NCBI GenBank assembly: GCA_002700385.1
Contig: PADC01000008.1
Location: 102,485 to 166,484 of the forward strand
From: Cycloclasticus sp.
Lineage (GTDB): Bacteria; Pseudomonadota; Gammaproteobacteria; Methylococcales; Cycloclasticaceae
DNA length: 64,000 nt
Reading direction: 5' to 3'
Shown: positions 47,330-56,983 of the stretch, piece by piece
Position numbering within the stretch: position 1 is the first letter of the stretch
Layout of the letters: the number at the start of each line of letters is the position of its first letter
Translations under genes and position numbers: made by a program
Notes under the pieces: model-generated
What the model was told of the DNA's origin: nothing
Seen by the model: the letters and a program-made list of their open reading frames with translations, nothing else
Databases searched by the model: none

Positions 47330-48270
47330 AATGGACAACACCAAGTAAACTACGCCGACAAGGTATTCTCGGCATGAACAGCCGTAATGTCGATTTTATT
47401 GGTCGCAGTAATGATCGCCACCTTTACCCCTTAGTGGATAACAAATTAAAAACCAAAAAGGCCGCTTTACAGCTTGGTATGTCTGTCCCCAGCTTAATCG
47501 GTGTAATAGAAACTCAACACGATGTTAAATTACTAAAACAGCGGCTAGGCGACGTTAAGCAATTTGTTATTAAACCAGCTCAAGGCAGTGGTGGGAAAGG
47601 CATTCTAGTGATTACTGATCGACAAGGCGATCACTATATTAAAACCTCTTCAGCCAAGTTAAACTTTCGAGGAATTGAGCGACACACGTCTAATATTTTA
47701 AGCGGTTTATACAGCTTAGGCGGGCGCACTGATGTAGCCATGATTGAAGCTTTGATAAGCTTTGACCCTGCACTCAGCAAATACACTTATGAAGGCGTTC
47801 CAGACATTCGAGTTATTATTTACCATGGCTATCCTGTTATGGCGATGATGCGATGCTCAACACATGCTTCTGACGGAAAAGCAAATTTGCATCAAGGCGC
47901 TGTAGGCGTGGGTATTGATATTGCGTATGGGCACAGTCTTTATGCCGTCCAGAATGACCGAATCATTGAAAAACACCCCGATACGGATTGCCACTTTCAC
48001 GATATAAAATTGGCTAATTGGGATAAAGTGCTGCAACTTGCTTCTTCATGTTATGAAATGACAAAGCTTGGATATTTCGGTGCAGATATTGTTTTAGACA
48101 AAAAAAAGGGCCCCGTTATTCTAGAACTCAATGCACGTCCAGGGCTTGCTATTCAAATGGCTAATCAGACAGGCTTAAAGAAACGCTTAAAAGCAATTGA
48201 TAATCTATGTCAGCAAAATCTCTCCGTCGACAAGCGGATTCAATTGGCACAGCATTTATTTAGCAACTAA
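47326..48270 (+). CDS. RimK-like alpha-L-glutamate ligase-type ATP-grasp protein
   Basis: A 314-residue ATP-grasp enzyme. Nucleotide-binding QFVIKPAQGSGGKGILVI lies near residue 85, the central DIRVIIYHGYPVMAMMRCST near 165, and metal-binding VILELNARPGLAIQMAN near 265. The family forms amide bonds by adding amino acids such as glutamate to a carboxyl acceptor. Unlike RimK of E. coli, it travels with a membrane transglutaminase-like protein and a retropepsin-like lipoprotein, suggesting the product is exported or attached at the envelope. The true substrate is not known. Confidence 0.88.
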   Translation: MKWTTPSKLRRQGILGMNSRNVDFIGRSNDRHLYPLVDNKLKTKKAALQLGMSVPSLIGVIETQHDVKLLKQRLGDVKQFVIKPAQGSGGKGILVITDRQGDHYIKTSSAKLNFRGIERHTSNILSGLYSLGGRTDVAMIEALISFDPALSKYTYEGVPDIRVIIYHGYPVMAMMRCSTHASDGKANLHQGAVGVGIDIAYGHSLYAVQNDRIIEKHPDTDCHFHDIKLANWDKVLQLASSCYEMTKLGYFGADIVLDKKKGPVILELNARPGLAIQMANQTGLKKRLKAIDNLCQQNLSVDKRIQLAQHLFSN

Positions 48271-48288
48271 GTACCGACACATTGAATC

Positions 48289-48606
48289 CTAAATATTAGC
48301 CCCTTTTCGTCTTTTTTCACCTTCTTCAAATGCTGCTAATTGCTCGGGTGTAGCGGGTTGCTGATAGTTTTCTTTCCATTCGGCATAGGTCATACCATAA
48401 ATTACCTCTCTTGCAGCGTCGTAATCAACCTCTACGCCGTGCTCTTTTGCTTCAGCCATGTACCATTTTGAGAAACAATTTCGACAAAAGTCGGCCATGT
48501 TCATCAGGTCTATGTTTTGCACATCAGTATGCGTTTGAAAGTGTTGAATAATGCGCCTAAAAGTAGCGGCTTCAATTTCTAGCTGAGTTTGTTTATCCAT
48601 GTTCAT
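48289..48606 (-). CDS. DUF1244 family protein
   Basis: A 105-residue conserved helical protein. FQTHTDVQNIDLMNMADFCRNCFSKWY is the family signature, with a Cys pair CRNC, and GMTYAEWKENYQ follows. Its function is unknown. The family is widespread in Proteobacteria. It lies 8 nt downstream of zapE on the same strand, so co-expression with a division gene is likely. It ends 18 nt from the convergent ATP-grasp gene. Confidence 0.88.
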   Translation of the reverse strand: MNMDKQTQLEIEAATFRRIIQHFQTHTDVQNIDLMNMADFCRNCFSKWYMAEAKEHGVEVDYDAAREVIYGMTYAEWKENYQQPATPEQLAAFEEGEKRRKGANI

Positions 48607-48614
48607 TCTCTTTT

Positions 48615-49718
48615 TTAGGGTAAATGGGGTCGTTCTAAATATTCATGTGATTGCATTTCAAGTAAACGGCTGATGGTTCGTTCAAACTGAAAAGCGAGTT
48701 TTTTTCCTTGATATAATTTATCCACGGGGACTTCGGCCGACATAATCAGTTTTACATTATGATCATACAATTCATCAACTAAGTTGATAAAGCGGTTCGC
48801 CATGTCGTTATTCATGTCATTCATAACCACAACATTTGAAACAAGCACGGTGTGGTAACAACGGGAAATGTCTATATAATCGGCAGCACCACGCGGAATG
48901 TCACAAATGGATTTATAATCAAACCAAACGGCTCCTTCCGCACAATGAATAACCTCAACGATTCGCCCTTCTATTTCAAGGTTAGACTCAGGTTCCACAT
49001 CATTGGCAGTGAGTTGCTTAAACAACGTAGACAAGACTGTGTCGGCCTGTTGATCCAGTGGCCAGTGGTATATCTCTGCTTGTTCTAATTCACGCAATCG
49101 ATAATCAGTGCCGCTATCGAGCTTTAAGACATCACAATGTTTTTTTAGTGCGGCAATGGCAGGTAAAAAGCGGGCGCGTTGTAGGCCGTCTTTGTATAAA
49201 CCATCCGGTTCAATATTCGAGGTGGCCACCAGACATACCCCGCGTTTAAATAAGGCCTCAAACAAGCGACCGAGCAGCATCGCATCGGTAATATCTGAAA
49301 CGAAAAACTCATCAAAACAAACCACGCGGTAATCAACCGCTATCTTATCCGCGACGATTTGTAATGGGTCTTCAACATTTTTGATGGTGCTTAACTGCTG
49401 ATGCACTTTTTGCATAAATCGATGAAAGTGCGTACGTTGTTTTTCTTTAAATGGCAGCGCATCAAAAAAAATATCCATTAAATAGGTTTTGCCTTGCCCG
49501 ACGCCTCCCCAAAGATAAACCCCTTTTGGACTGTTAAGCATTGTTTTAGGGCTGTTTTTAAATTTTGAGAAAAAACCTTTTTTTTCAACCTGTTGAGCCG
49601 GAGATTTACGCAATTCCTTATACAATGTATTTAAACGTTCAACGATTGCTTTCTGCGCATTATCTTTGATGAAACTGTTTTGCGCTTGATCAACCAAATA
49701 GCGTTCTAATGGACTCAT
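48615..49718 (-). CDS. zapE: Cell division protein ZapE (AFG1-like ATPase)
   Basis: A 367-residue AAA-type ATPase. Walker A is GVGQGKTYLMDIFFDAL near residue 73, and Walker B/sensor is VVCFDEFFVSDITDAMLLGRLFEALF. LVATSNIEPDGLYKDGLQR and the C-terminal FQFERTISRLLEMQS complete the ZapE/AFG1 pattern. ZapE associates with the Z-ring during constriction in E. coli. Its length is normal. It is transcribed with the DUF1244 gene. Confidence 0.93.
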   Translation of the reverse strand: MSPLERYLVDQAQNSFIKDNAQKAIVERLNTLYKELRKSPAQQVEKKGFFSKFKNSPKTMLNSPKGVYLWGGVGQGKTYLMDIFFDALPFKEKQRTHFHRFMQKVHQQLSTIKNVEDPLQIVADKIAVDYRVVCFDEFFVSDITDAMLLGRLFEALFKRGVCLVATSNIEPDGLYKDGLQRARFLPAIAALKKHCDVLKLDSGTDYRLRELEQAEIYHWPLDQQADTVLSTLFKQLTANDVEPESNLEIEGRIVEVIHCAEGAVWFDYKSICDIPRGAADYIDISRCYHTVLVSNVVVMNDMNNDMANRFINLVDELYDHNVKLIMSAEVPVDKLYQGKKLAFQFERTISRLLEMQSHEYLERPHLP

Positions 49719-49816
49719 AGTGAAATAGTATTAATTGTGTTAAATTGCTGGTTTAAAGAACAAAAACGGTCGCCACTTCGGGCAATTTACTAGGTGCATT
49801 GTAGCAATTATTTTTC

Positions 49817-50149
49817 ATGAACATTCAAGCAAATTTACCCGGTGTTAACCTAATACCAACGCCTAAAAAAACGGCTAATAAATCATCTACGCCCGATGAA
49901 CACTTAGATCAAAAACAAATTACGGACAAACAAGAGGGCAACCTAGTTAGGCTTGATAACATTGAACGCGCTGAATTATTTCAACAAGTTAAATCATTGA
50001 ATGGTAGCCAAAAAACCAGCTTTACACTGAAGGACCTTAACAACAAAAATCAACAGTTTATTCAGTCTTATCTCGATAATCAGGCTTTGGAAAGCCAAGC
50101 ATTACGCGATGAGCTACATGCTCAATTAGGCGTAGACTTTTCTGTCTAA
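49817..50149 (+). CDS. Hypothetical protein, 110 residues
   Basis: I do not recognise this protein. It is hydrophilic with no signal peptide or membrane segment. The first third (NLIPTPKKTANKSSTPDEHLDQ) looks disordered. The remainder (RLDNIERAELFQQVKSLNGSQKTSFTLKDL...NQALESQALRDELHAQLGVDFSV) looks helical. It lies 15 nt upstream of yciB and could be co-transcribed. Composition resembles its neighbours and the frame is not a shadow of any gene on the other strand, so it is probably real. The ATG follows CATGAACATT without a strong ribosome site. Confidence 0.65.
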   Translation: MNIQANLPGVNLIPTPKKTANKSSTPDEHLDQKQITDKQEGNLVRLDNIERAELFQQVKSLNGSQKTSFTLKDLNNKNQQFIQSYLDNQALESQALRDELHAQLGVDFSV

Positions 50150-50164
50150 ATATTAGCTGCTTAA

Positions 50165-50722
50165 GTGATGAAATTTTTAACCGATTTTTTTCCTATTTTA
50201 TTGTTCTTTATCACCTACAAATGGCAAGGTATTTACGCTGCAACGATCGTCACCATTGCCGCTTCCTTTATACAAATCGCCCCATTCTGGTTAAAAAATA
50301 AACGGGTCGATTCGACTCATTTAACCACGTTCGTTATGGTGGTGATTTTTGGCGGTGCCACCCTTTATTTGCAAGATGAAGCGTTTATAAAGTGGAAGCC
50401 CACCGTCATCAACTGGCTTTTTGCTTTTGCCTGTTTTGCTTCACACTTTATCGGTAAATCAACCCTTATTAAACGCGTGATGCAGAGCGGCATCTCCCTG
50501 CCCGATAAAATTTGGATAAAACTAAACGCTATTTGGGCTGTTTTTTTTCTACTCTTAGGACTTTTAAATCTGTACGTAGTATACAATTTCGATACAGATA
50601 CCTGGGTCAATTTTAAATTATTTGGCATGCTCGGCATGACGATAGTTTTCATTTTTGCACAGGGCTTTTACCTCATTAAATACATTGAAAACCCCGTTAA
50701 CATATCAAACGACAACCACTAG
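50165..50722 (+). CDS. yciB: Inner-membrane-spanning protein YciB (septation protein A)
   Basis: A 185-residue integral membrane protein with about five hydrophobic helices. MKFLTDFFPILLFFITYKWQGIYAAT is the standard N-terminus. SHFIGKSTLIKRVMQSGISLPDKIWIKLNAIWAVFF and LNLYVVYNFDTDTWVNFKLFGM match the family. YciB influences envelope integrity and septation. In related genomes it precedes bolA/ppiC-type genes as here, although the small yciI gene that often intervenes is absent. Confidence 0.93.
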   Translation: MMKFLTDFFPILLFFITYKWQGIYAATIVTIAASFIQIAPFWLKNKRVDSTHLTTFVMVVIFGGATLYLQDEAFIKWKPTVINWLFAFACFASHFIGKSTLIKRVMQSGISLPDKIWIKLNAIWAVFFLLLGLLNLYVVYNFDTDTWVNFKLFGMLGMTIVFIFAQGFYLIKYIENPVNISNDNH

Positions 50723-50742
50723 GACTGACTCCACTTAATATC

Positions 50743-51021
50743 ATGACAAACCGAACAGAAATTATTAAAAACACACTAAACGAGGCTATTCAGCCTGAGT
50801 TCATTCAAGTATTAGACGATAGCCAAGCTCATGCTGGCCATGAGGGTGCAAAATCAGGTGGCGGGCATTTTTATTTAACCATCGTGTCTAATAAATTTGA
50901 AAACAAATCAAGAATTCAACGTCATCAACTCATCTACAGTGCTCTAGGTGACATGATGAAAAACGATATTCACGCCCTAAGCATCAAAGCGTTTACACCC
51001 GAAGAACAAACACAACAATAG
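50743..51021 (+). CDS. BolA family protein
   Basis: A 92-residue BolA-like protein. LDDSQAHAGHEGAKSGGGHFYLTIVSNKF carries the family histidines. The helix-turn-helix-like part is KSRIQRHQLIYSALGDMMKNDIHALSIKAFTPEE. BolA proteins act with monothiol glutaredoxins in iron-sulphur handling and affect morphology and biofilm genes. It is 20 nt after yciB and 11 nt before the PpiC gene, forming an operon. Confidence 0.92.
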   Translation: MTNRTEIIKNTLNEAIQPEFIQVLDDSQAHAGHEGAKSGGGHFYLTIVSNKFENKSRIQRHQLIYSALGDMMKNDIHALSIKAFTPEEQTQQ

Positions 51022-51032
51022 GAGAGATTTAG

Positions 51033-51833
51033 ATGAAGTTAAAATTAGCCCTGCTGGGATCAATATTGCTTGGATGCGTGGCTCAACAAGCCTTTGCTGA
51101 AGAAGACAAAACGCTTGCTATTGTTAACGGGCAAGACATTAAACAATCTACATTGCAATTTTACGCCCTAGAACGGCGCCAAATTGACCCTAAAAATAGC
51201 GCGCCAATGGATCAGTTGATTGATGACCTGATCAATATGCAGTTGCTTAAAGAAGAAGCACATAAAAATAAACTGGATAAATCAGCTGATTTCAAAGCAA
51301 GAATGAAATTTATAAATTTAAGCATGTTATCTCAGGTTGCAATGATTCATTACCTGGATAGCCACCCTATTCCTGAAGCACGATTAAAAGAAGAATACGA
51401 TGCCAATATCACCAACATGGATATGACAGAACTTAAAGCCAGTCATATTCTTGTACAAGATGAAACGAAAGCAAAAGAAGTGATAGAAAAATTATCCAAA
51501 GGTGGAAAATTTGCTGAATTAGCAAAAGAATATTCGACGGGCCCCTCTGGTCCTAAAGGCGGTGATTTAGGCTGGTTTTCGCCTCAACGGATGGTTCCTG
51601 AGTTTTCGCAAGCGGTTTTAGCCATGAAGGATAATGAATACTCAAAAAAAGCCGTACAAACTCAATTTGGCTGGCACATCATTTTACGCACCGGCCAACG
51701 AAAAGGAACACCGCCAAGCTTTGAAGAAGTTAAACCCACCATCATAGCCTCATTAGAACAAGAGTACATTCAAAAACATATCAACGAGTTAAGAAAAAAA
51801 GCCAAGATAAAAATAGCTCAACAAAACCCTTAG
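51033..51833 (+). CDS. PpiC-type peptidyl-prolyl cis-trans isomerase
   Basis: A 266-residue exported parvulin. A signal peptide (LALLGSILLGCVAQQAFA) is followed by a SurA/PrsA-like helical region and a parvulin domain from about residue 135 (KASHILVQDETKAKEVIEKL, YSTGPSGPKGGDLGWF, VQTQFGWHIILRTG). It should help fold outer-membrane or periplasmic proteins. A strong AGGAGA ribosome site precedes the ATG, and a clear terminator follows the stop. LLGC could alternatively be a lipobox. Confidence 0.92.
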   Translation: MKLKLALLGSILLGCVAQQAFAEEDKTLAIVNGQDIKQSTLQFYALERRQIDPKNSAPMDQLIDDLINMQLLKEEAHKNKLDKSADFKARMKFINLSMLSQVAMIHYLDSHPIPEARLKEEYDANITNMDMTELKASHILVQDETKAKEVIEKLSKGGKFAELAKEYSTGPSGPKGGDLGWFSPQRMVPEFSQAVLAMKDNEYSKKAVQTQFGWHIILRTGQRKGTPPSFEEVKPTIIASLEQEYIQKHINELRKKAKIKIAQQNP

Positions 51834-51851
51834 CCCTGTGAATTAAAGTAT

Positions 51852-51881
51852 AAAAAAGCCCTTTTAATAAGGGCTTTTTTT
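51852..51881 (+). terminator. Rho-independent terminator after the PpiC gene
   Basis: AAAAAAGCCCTT-TTAAT-AAGGGCTTTTTT is a textbook hairpin with a T run, 18 nt after the stop. It ends the 49.8-51.8 kb operon. The remaining ~270 nt up to adk hold no gene that I can see. Confidence 0.9.
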
Positions 51882-52149
51882 ATGCCTGAACCGTTCAAAT
51901 GTGCTTAACCCTTTCTTAAATGAACACCTAAGAACTACTGATTTCAGAGACGCTTTTAAATATAAAGAAACCTGCTTCAATCATCACGCACTACTGTAAA
52001 GCTGTGCCTACAAACCACTGGCGAAAAGGGGACATAAAAAAACCCGTTTCGATCACACCATCCGCTAGCCCAAAAAGGTTTCAACTGGATTAAACACACA
52101 TACTGTGTTATTTTGCGCGATCAAATTTATAGAGTCTTAAGGAAAGTAA

Positions 52150-52797
<648 letters not shown>

Positions 52798-52845
52798 TAT
52801 TACACTTAATGTACTAAACAACGTGTTCAGTACAACATAAATAAT

Positions 52846-52880
52846 AAACGTCACCTCATCTCATCATTGGGTGACGTTTT
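52846..52880 (+). terminator. Rho-independent terminator after adk
   Basis: AAACGTCACC and GGTGACGTTT (10 bp) flank a 14-nt loop and end in TTTT. A second, imperfect inverted repeat (GTACTAAACA/TGTTCAGTAC) lies just before it at 52811-52833. Confidence 0.75.
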
Positions 52881-52916
52881 AGATTTAAACAAATAATTTG
52901 TTAGGAACTTACTAAA

Positions 52917-53936
52917 ATGAAAACTTACGATATTGCGGTTGTTGGCGCCACCGGTGCCGTAGGAGAAACAATGCTGTCTATCCTTGAGGAAAGAAAATTT
53001 CCTGTGGGAAACATATACCCACTCGCCAGCAGTCGATCCGCCGGTGGAACAATCCAGTTTAATGGCAAAAATGTAAAAATTGGGAATCTTGCCGATTTTG
53101 ATTTTAGTAAAGTACAAATCGGGTTATTTTCTGCGGGCGGCTCTGTCTCTGAAGAATATGCGCCAAAAGCATCGGCAGCAGGGTGTGTCGTTATCGACAA
53201 TACATCACATTTTCGTTATGACGATGATATTCCACTGGTAGTACCTGAAGTCAATCCAGAAGCTATTGCCCAACACACTAACAGGGGCATTATCGCAAAC
53301 CCAAACTGCTCTACCATACAGATGGTAGTCGCTATAAAGCCTATTTATGATGCGGTTGGTCTTGAGCGTATTAATGTGGCCACTTATCAAGCAGTTTCAG
53401 GTACTGGAAAAAGTGCCATTGAGGAACTCGCTGGTCAAACAGCAAAACTGTTAAATGGTAAAGAGGCGAAGGCCAGTGTTTATCCAAAGCAAATTGCTTT
53501 CAACGTCTTACCACAAATAGATGTGTTTCAAGACAATGGGTACACCAAAGAAGAAATGAAAATGGTTTGGGAAACCAAGAAAATTTTTAATGATGAATCC
53601 ATCAGCGTGAACCCTACAGCGGTCAGAATACCGGTTTTTTATGGTCACTCTGAAGCCTTACACATTGAAACCAAAGAAAAAATTAGTGCGGAAGCTGCAC
53701 GGGAATTACTCTCCAATTCCAATGGCATTACAGTCATTGATGATCGAGTAGATGGCGGTTATGCAACGGCTGTCACTGAATCTGCTGGCCATGATGATGT
53801 TTATGTCAGCCGTATCAGAGAAGATATTTCTCACCCAAAAGGTCTTGACCTATGGGTTGTTGCAGACAATGTTCGTAAAGGTGCCGCCTTAAACAGCGTG
53901 CAAATCGCTGAAGTACTAGTAAAAAATTATCTTTAG
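52917..53936 (+). CDS. asd: Aspartate-semialdehyde dehydrogenase
   Basis: A 339-residue enzyme reducing aspartyl phosphate to the semialdehyde for lysine, threonine and methionine. The NADP motif is VVGATGAVGETML, the catalytic Cys is in IANPNCSTIQMV near residue 130, and RIPVFYGHSEALHIE supplies substrate-binding residues. It directly precedes fimV, a common gammaproteobacterial order, and feeds the dap genes found about 10 kb away. Confidence 0.96.
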   Translation: MKTYDIAVVGATGAVGETMLSILEERKFPVGNIYPLASSRSAGGTIQFNGKNVKIGNLADFDFSKVQIGLFSAGGSVSEEYAPKASAAGCVVIDNTSHFRYDDDIPLVVPEVNPEAIAQHTNRGIIANPNCSTIQMVVAIKPIYDAVGLERINVATYQAVSGTGKSAIEELAGQTAKLLNGKEAKASVYPKQIAFNVLPQIDVFQDNGYTKEEMKMVWETKKIFNDESISVNPTAVRIPVFYGHSEALHIETKEKISAEAARELLSNSNGITVIDDRVDGGYATAVTESAGHDDVYVSRIREDISHPKGLDLWVVADNVRKGAALNSVQIAEVLVKNYL

Positions 53937-54008
53937 GCTATAGTTAAGGTTAAATAATTTCATCAACTTTTAGGGATAGACGACTATCGTTAGTTTAGGA
54001 GCAACAAA

Positions 54009-56069
54009 ATGAACAAACCAGTTAAAGCCATTGCCACACTCTGTCTACTTAACTCAGCCAGCGTATATGCATTAGGTGTCGGGGAAATTGAAACGCATTC
54101 AGCACTCAATCAATTATTGAAAGCAAAAATTCCATTGGTTGGTTCTCAAAAAGAAGACCCTAGTAATATTAGAATAGGTATCGCTTCACGCGAAGCCTTT
54201 GAAAAAGCAGGCATCGATCGCCCCCACTACCTAACCCAATTAGAATTTACGCCTGTACTGAACAAAAATGGGGAAATAACCGTTGATGTTCGTTCTAGCG
54301 ATACCATTAAAGAACCTTTCGTCAACTTTATCCTTGAAGTTGAATGGCCCCAAGGTCGTACGTTAAAAGAGTTCACCATCCTGTTGGACCCCCCTATCAC
54401 AATGTCTGATGTTAAAACAACACCACTTGAATTACCCCAGGTTCAAGTAACACAAATCTCGCCAGCCGCGCCGACCACATCGAACACACAAACAACAAGC
54501 TATACCCCTACTGTTAAACAAGCTCCTCCAGCGACAGAGTATGGTCCTACTAAAAGTCGAGACACTCTCTGGGGGATTGCAAAAAAACTGGTCACAAATG
54601 ACCGTTCTGTTACTCACCAACAAATGATGCTGGCACTTTACGACAATAACCCAAAAGCTTTTTATAAAAAAAATATTAATGCTTTAAAAAAGGGCGCCGT
54701 TCTTCAAGTTCCTAGCAAAGAACAAACAAGCAGTAGAAGTCCATCCCAAGCTAACAACGAATACGCTGAACAAAATGCTTTATGGTCATCATCAACAAAA
54801 GCCGTTGAAGCTCCTAAATTAATCGCTAAAACGGATGAAACAGATCAACCGGTAGCTACCGCGTCAAACGGTAAAAAAAAACTTAAAAATAACGTAGAAG
54901 AAGCAAAACTAACGCTTTTAACACCTGAAAAGGAAACGGAATCTGAGATTCCAGTCGAAGGTAACACCAGTGACACACCGGTCGGCTCATCAAACTCTTC
55001 TGATCAAGCCAATATAGCCATCGAAATGGCGACAACGCTTGAAGAAGAAAACAAAGAAGTTAAGTCTCGTCTTAATGACTTAGAAGCTCAAGTCGACAAG
55101 CTGCAACGATTACTGGCCCTGAAGGATGAACAGCTGGCTCAGCTACAATCTGTCAAACCCGCCGATGTGGCTGACATTAAAGCCCCTGAAGCAGCAACGC
55201 CCACTTCTGAAGAAAATAACAATCTCGCTCTATATGGCGGCGGCTTGGCCCTCGCTTTGCTGGGTCTTTTTTTAGTCAGACGTAGAAAACAAAATGATGA
55301 AACCCAAAGTGAAGAGCAGATTTCAGAAGAAACGCCAGACTTTACCTCATCCATTACAGAAAATAATGACACTAGCCTCAGCGCAACAACCATCTTAGAG
55401 GAAGAGCCTTTATTAAGTGAGTTTACGCCCAGTGAGTTTAATTCAAGCACACAAACTCAAGAAGCCGATCCTCTGACAGAGTGCGATGTTTATATAGCTT
55501 ATGGGCGTTTCCAGCAGGCAGAAGACCTTATCAACAAAGCCCTTGAAGATGACCCTGATAACCAAGCCTACAAATTTAAATTATTAGATGTATATTTTGC
55601 CTCCAGCAATTCAGAAGCATTTGAGGACTTGGCCAACTCCCTATCTACTTTAAAAGACTCTGACCCGGATACCTGGAGTGATATCGTTGATATGGGTAAA
55701 GATCTTTGCCCAGAATCCCCCCTCTTTGCAACACCTCAAAATGAAGAATTAGACACTTCATCTGACATTGAGCAAGAGATCAATCCGGGCATGAGTTTTG
55801 AAGAAACAGATGATGTCGAGGAAGTAAAAATTGAAGAAACACCTGCCGAAAGCAAAGAAAATGGTGATTTTGATTTTGATTTCGATTTAATCAAGCCTGA
55901 CACTGTTTCAGAAGACACTCATGAAAATATTGAAACTTTATTCTCACTTGCCCAAGCTTCCATTGAAATGGAAGACTTTGAATCTGCACGTGAAACACTT
56001 GAGCAAATAATCGCAACAGGTGATGAGGAAGAAAAGCAAAAAGCCCAAGAAATGCTGGATGAGATGTAG
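54009..56069 (+). CDS. fimV: FimV-family polar hub / pilus assembly protein
   Basis: A 686-residue membrane protein. The signal peptide ends near VYA and is followed by the FimV N-terminal domain (ALGVGEIETHSALNQLLKAKI). A LysM-like segment (about 178-238, SRDTLWGIAKKLV) is followed by a low-complexity region and a short coiled coil (about 340-385). One transmembrane helix (NLALYGGGLALALLGLFLV, near 400-420) leads to an acidic cytoplasmic tail with TPR-like repeats and the FimV C-terminal motif (ENIETLFSLAQASIEMEDFESARETLEQII). FimV organises the cell pole and type IV pili in Pseudomonas. At 686 residues it is on the short side for this family. Confidence 0.92.
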   Translation: MNKPVKAIATLCLLNSASVYALGVGEIETHSALNQLLKAKIPLVGSQKEDPSNIRIGIASREAFEKAGIDRPHYLTQLEFTPVLNKNGEITVDVRSSDTIKEPFVNFILEVEWPQGRTLKEFTILLDPPITMSDVKTTPLELPQVQVTQISPAAPTTSNTQTTSYTPTVKQAPPATEYGPTKSRDTLWGIAKKLVTNDRSVTHQQMMLALYDNNPKAFYKKNINALKKGAVLQVPSKEQTSSRSPSQANNEYAEQNALWSSSTKAVEAPKLIAKTDETDQPVATASNGKKKLKNNVEEAKLTLLTPEKETESEIPVEGNTSDTPVGSSNSSDQANIAIEMATTLEEENKEVKSRLNDLEAQVDKLQRLLALKDEQLAQLQSVKPADVADIKAPEAATPTSEENNNLALYGGGLALALLGLFLVRRRKQNDETQSEEQISEETPDFTSSITENNDTSLSATTILEEEPLLSEFTPSEFNSSTQTQEADPLTECDVYIAYGRFQQAEDLINKALEDDPDNQAYKFKLLDVYFASSNSEAFEDLANSLSTLKDSDPDTWSDIVDMGKDLCPESPLFATPQNEELDTSSDIEQEINPGMSFEETDDVEEVKIEETPAESKENGDFDFDFDLIKPDTVSEDTHENIETLFSLAQASIEMEDFESARETLEQIIATGDEEEKQKAQEMLDEM

Positions 56070-56475
56070 CACTAAATTCGCTTTCACCAAGCAATTCGTT
56101 TAAATGGATAACAATAAATATATAATTGAGCAACACGGCCTATAAGATACGTTCGACTTCTCTAGCAAGTAGACAGTAAAGTAAACAGATAACTTCATGT
56201 CCCCTATACTATTTGTCTTAAGGCATAACGTTTATCGCCCTCAATCCTAGCGACATGAGGCCATAACATTAATTAAGGAATCGAGCCATTTTCTTAAAAT
56301 AGCGCAAGCTAAACGATTATTGACTCATCTTTTATCCATTAGTAAGCGCTGCTTAAGAAGAGCAAAATTAATACATCCCCTTCCAATTGATCAGAACACC
56401 CTTATTATTAATACACGACTATCAGTAGACAAAAAATAAGCGATCGGGTTATTGTCCATATTAACTGGAGAATTA
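56070..56475. other. 406-nt region without a gene between fimV and soxY
   Basis: No open frame with family resemblance, terminator or RNA gene was recognised on either strand. It should contain the soxYZ promoter, but I could not find a convincing -35/-10 pair. Confidence 0.5.
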
Positions 56476-56934
56476 ATGACACTTTCAAGAAGAAAATTTG
56501 TACACCTGTTAAGTATTGCTACAACGGCCTGCACGGCCTTAATCACCCCAGCGATCAGTTGGGCAGCATGGGTCAATGACGCCTTTAATGCCAATGAAAC
56601 GGAAGAGGCATATAAAAAACTATTTGGCTCCACGAGCCTTAAAAAGACTAAAAAAGTGAAGCTTAAAGTTCCAAAAGTACCCAATAATAATAATGCGGTA
56701 CCCATCTCAGTTAAAACAGACATCCAAAACGTCGACTCGATTAGTCTATTTGTGGAAAATAACCCTCAGCCTTTGGTCGCTATTTTTGAAATACCGGATG
56801 GCACCTTACCAAAAATCTCCACTCGCATACGCATCTACCAAACCACTACCGTAACAGCCGTTGTCAAAACAGGAGAACAATTATTTAGCAAAAGCCAACG
56901 AGTCACCATCACCGATGGTCAATGCGGTGGCTAA
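56476..56934 (+). CDS. soxY: Thiosulfate oxidation carrier protein SoxY
   Basis: About 152 residues. The twin-arginine signal (SRRKFVHLLSIATTACTALITPAISWAA) targets it folded to the periplasm. An immunoglobulin-like domain follows, ending in the swinging-arm motif GQCGG, whose cysteine carries the sulfur intermediate (usually GGCGG). The track's upstream start at 56452 lacks a ribosome site. The ATG at 56476 has GGAG five nt before it and gives the normal Tat signal. It is paired with soxZ 49 nt downstream. No other sox gene is in the window. Confidence 0.9.
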   Translation: MTLSRRKFVHLLSIATTACTALITPAISWAAWVNDAFNANETEEAYKKLFGSTSLKKTKKVKLKVPKVPNNNNAVPISVKTDIQNVDSISLFVENNPQPLVAIFEIPDGTLPKISTRIRIYQTTTVTAVVKTGEQLFSKSQRVTITDGQCGG

Positions 56935-56983
56935 AGTCACTCCACTCCCTTCTTTAAGATCAAGCCCTAATTGGAGATAGTTA

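Noticed and set aside
52811-52833. Inverted repeat GTACTAAACA/TGTTCAGTAC as an independent regulatory site
   Set aside because: It lies directly before the adk terminator, is imperfect, and most simply belongs to the 3' end structure.
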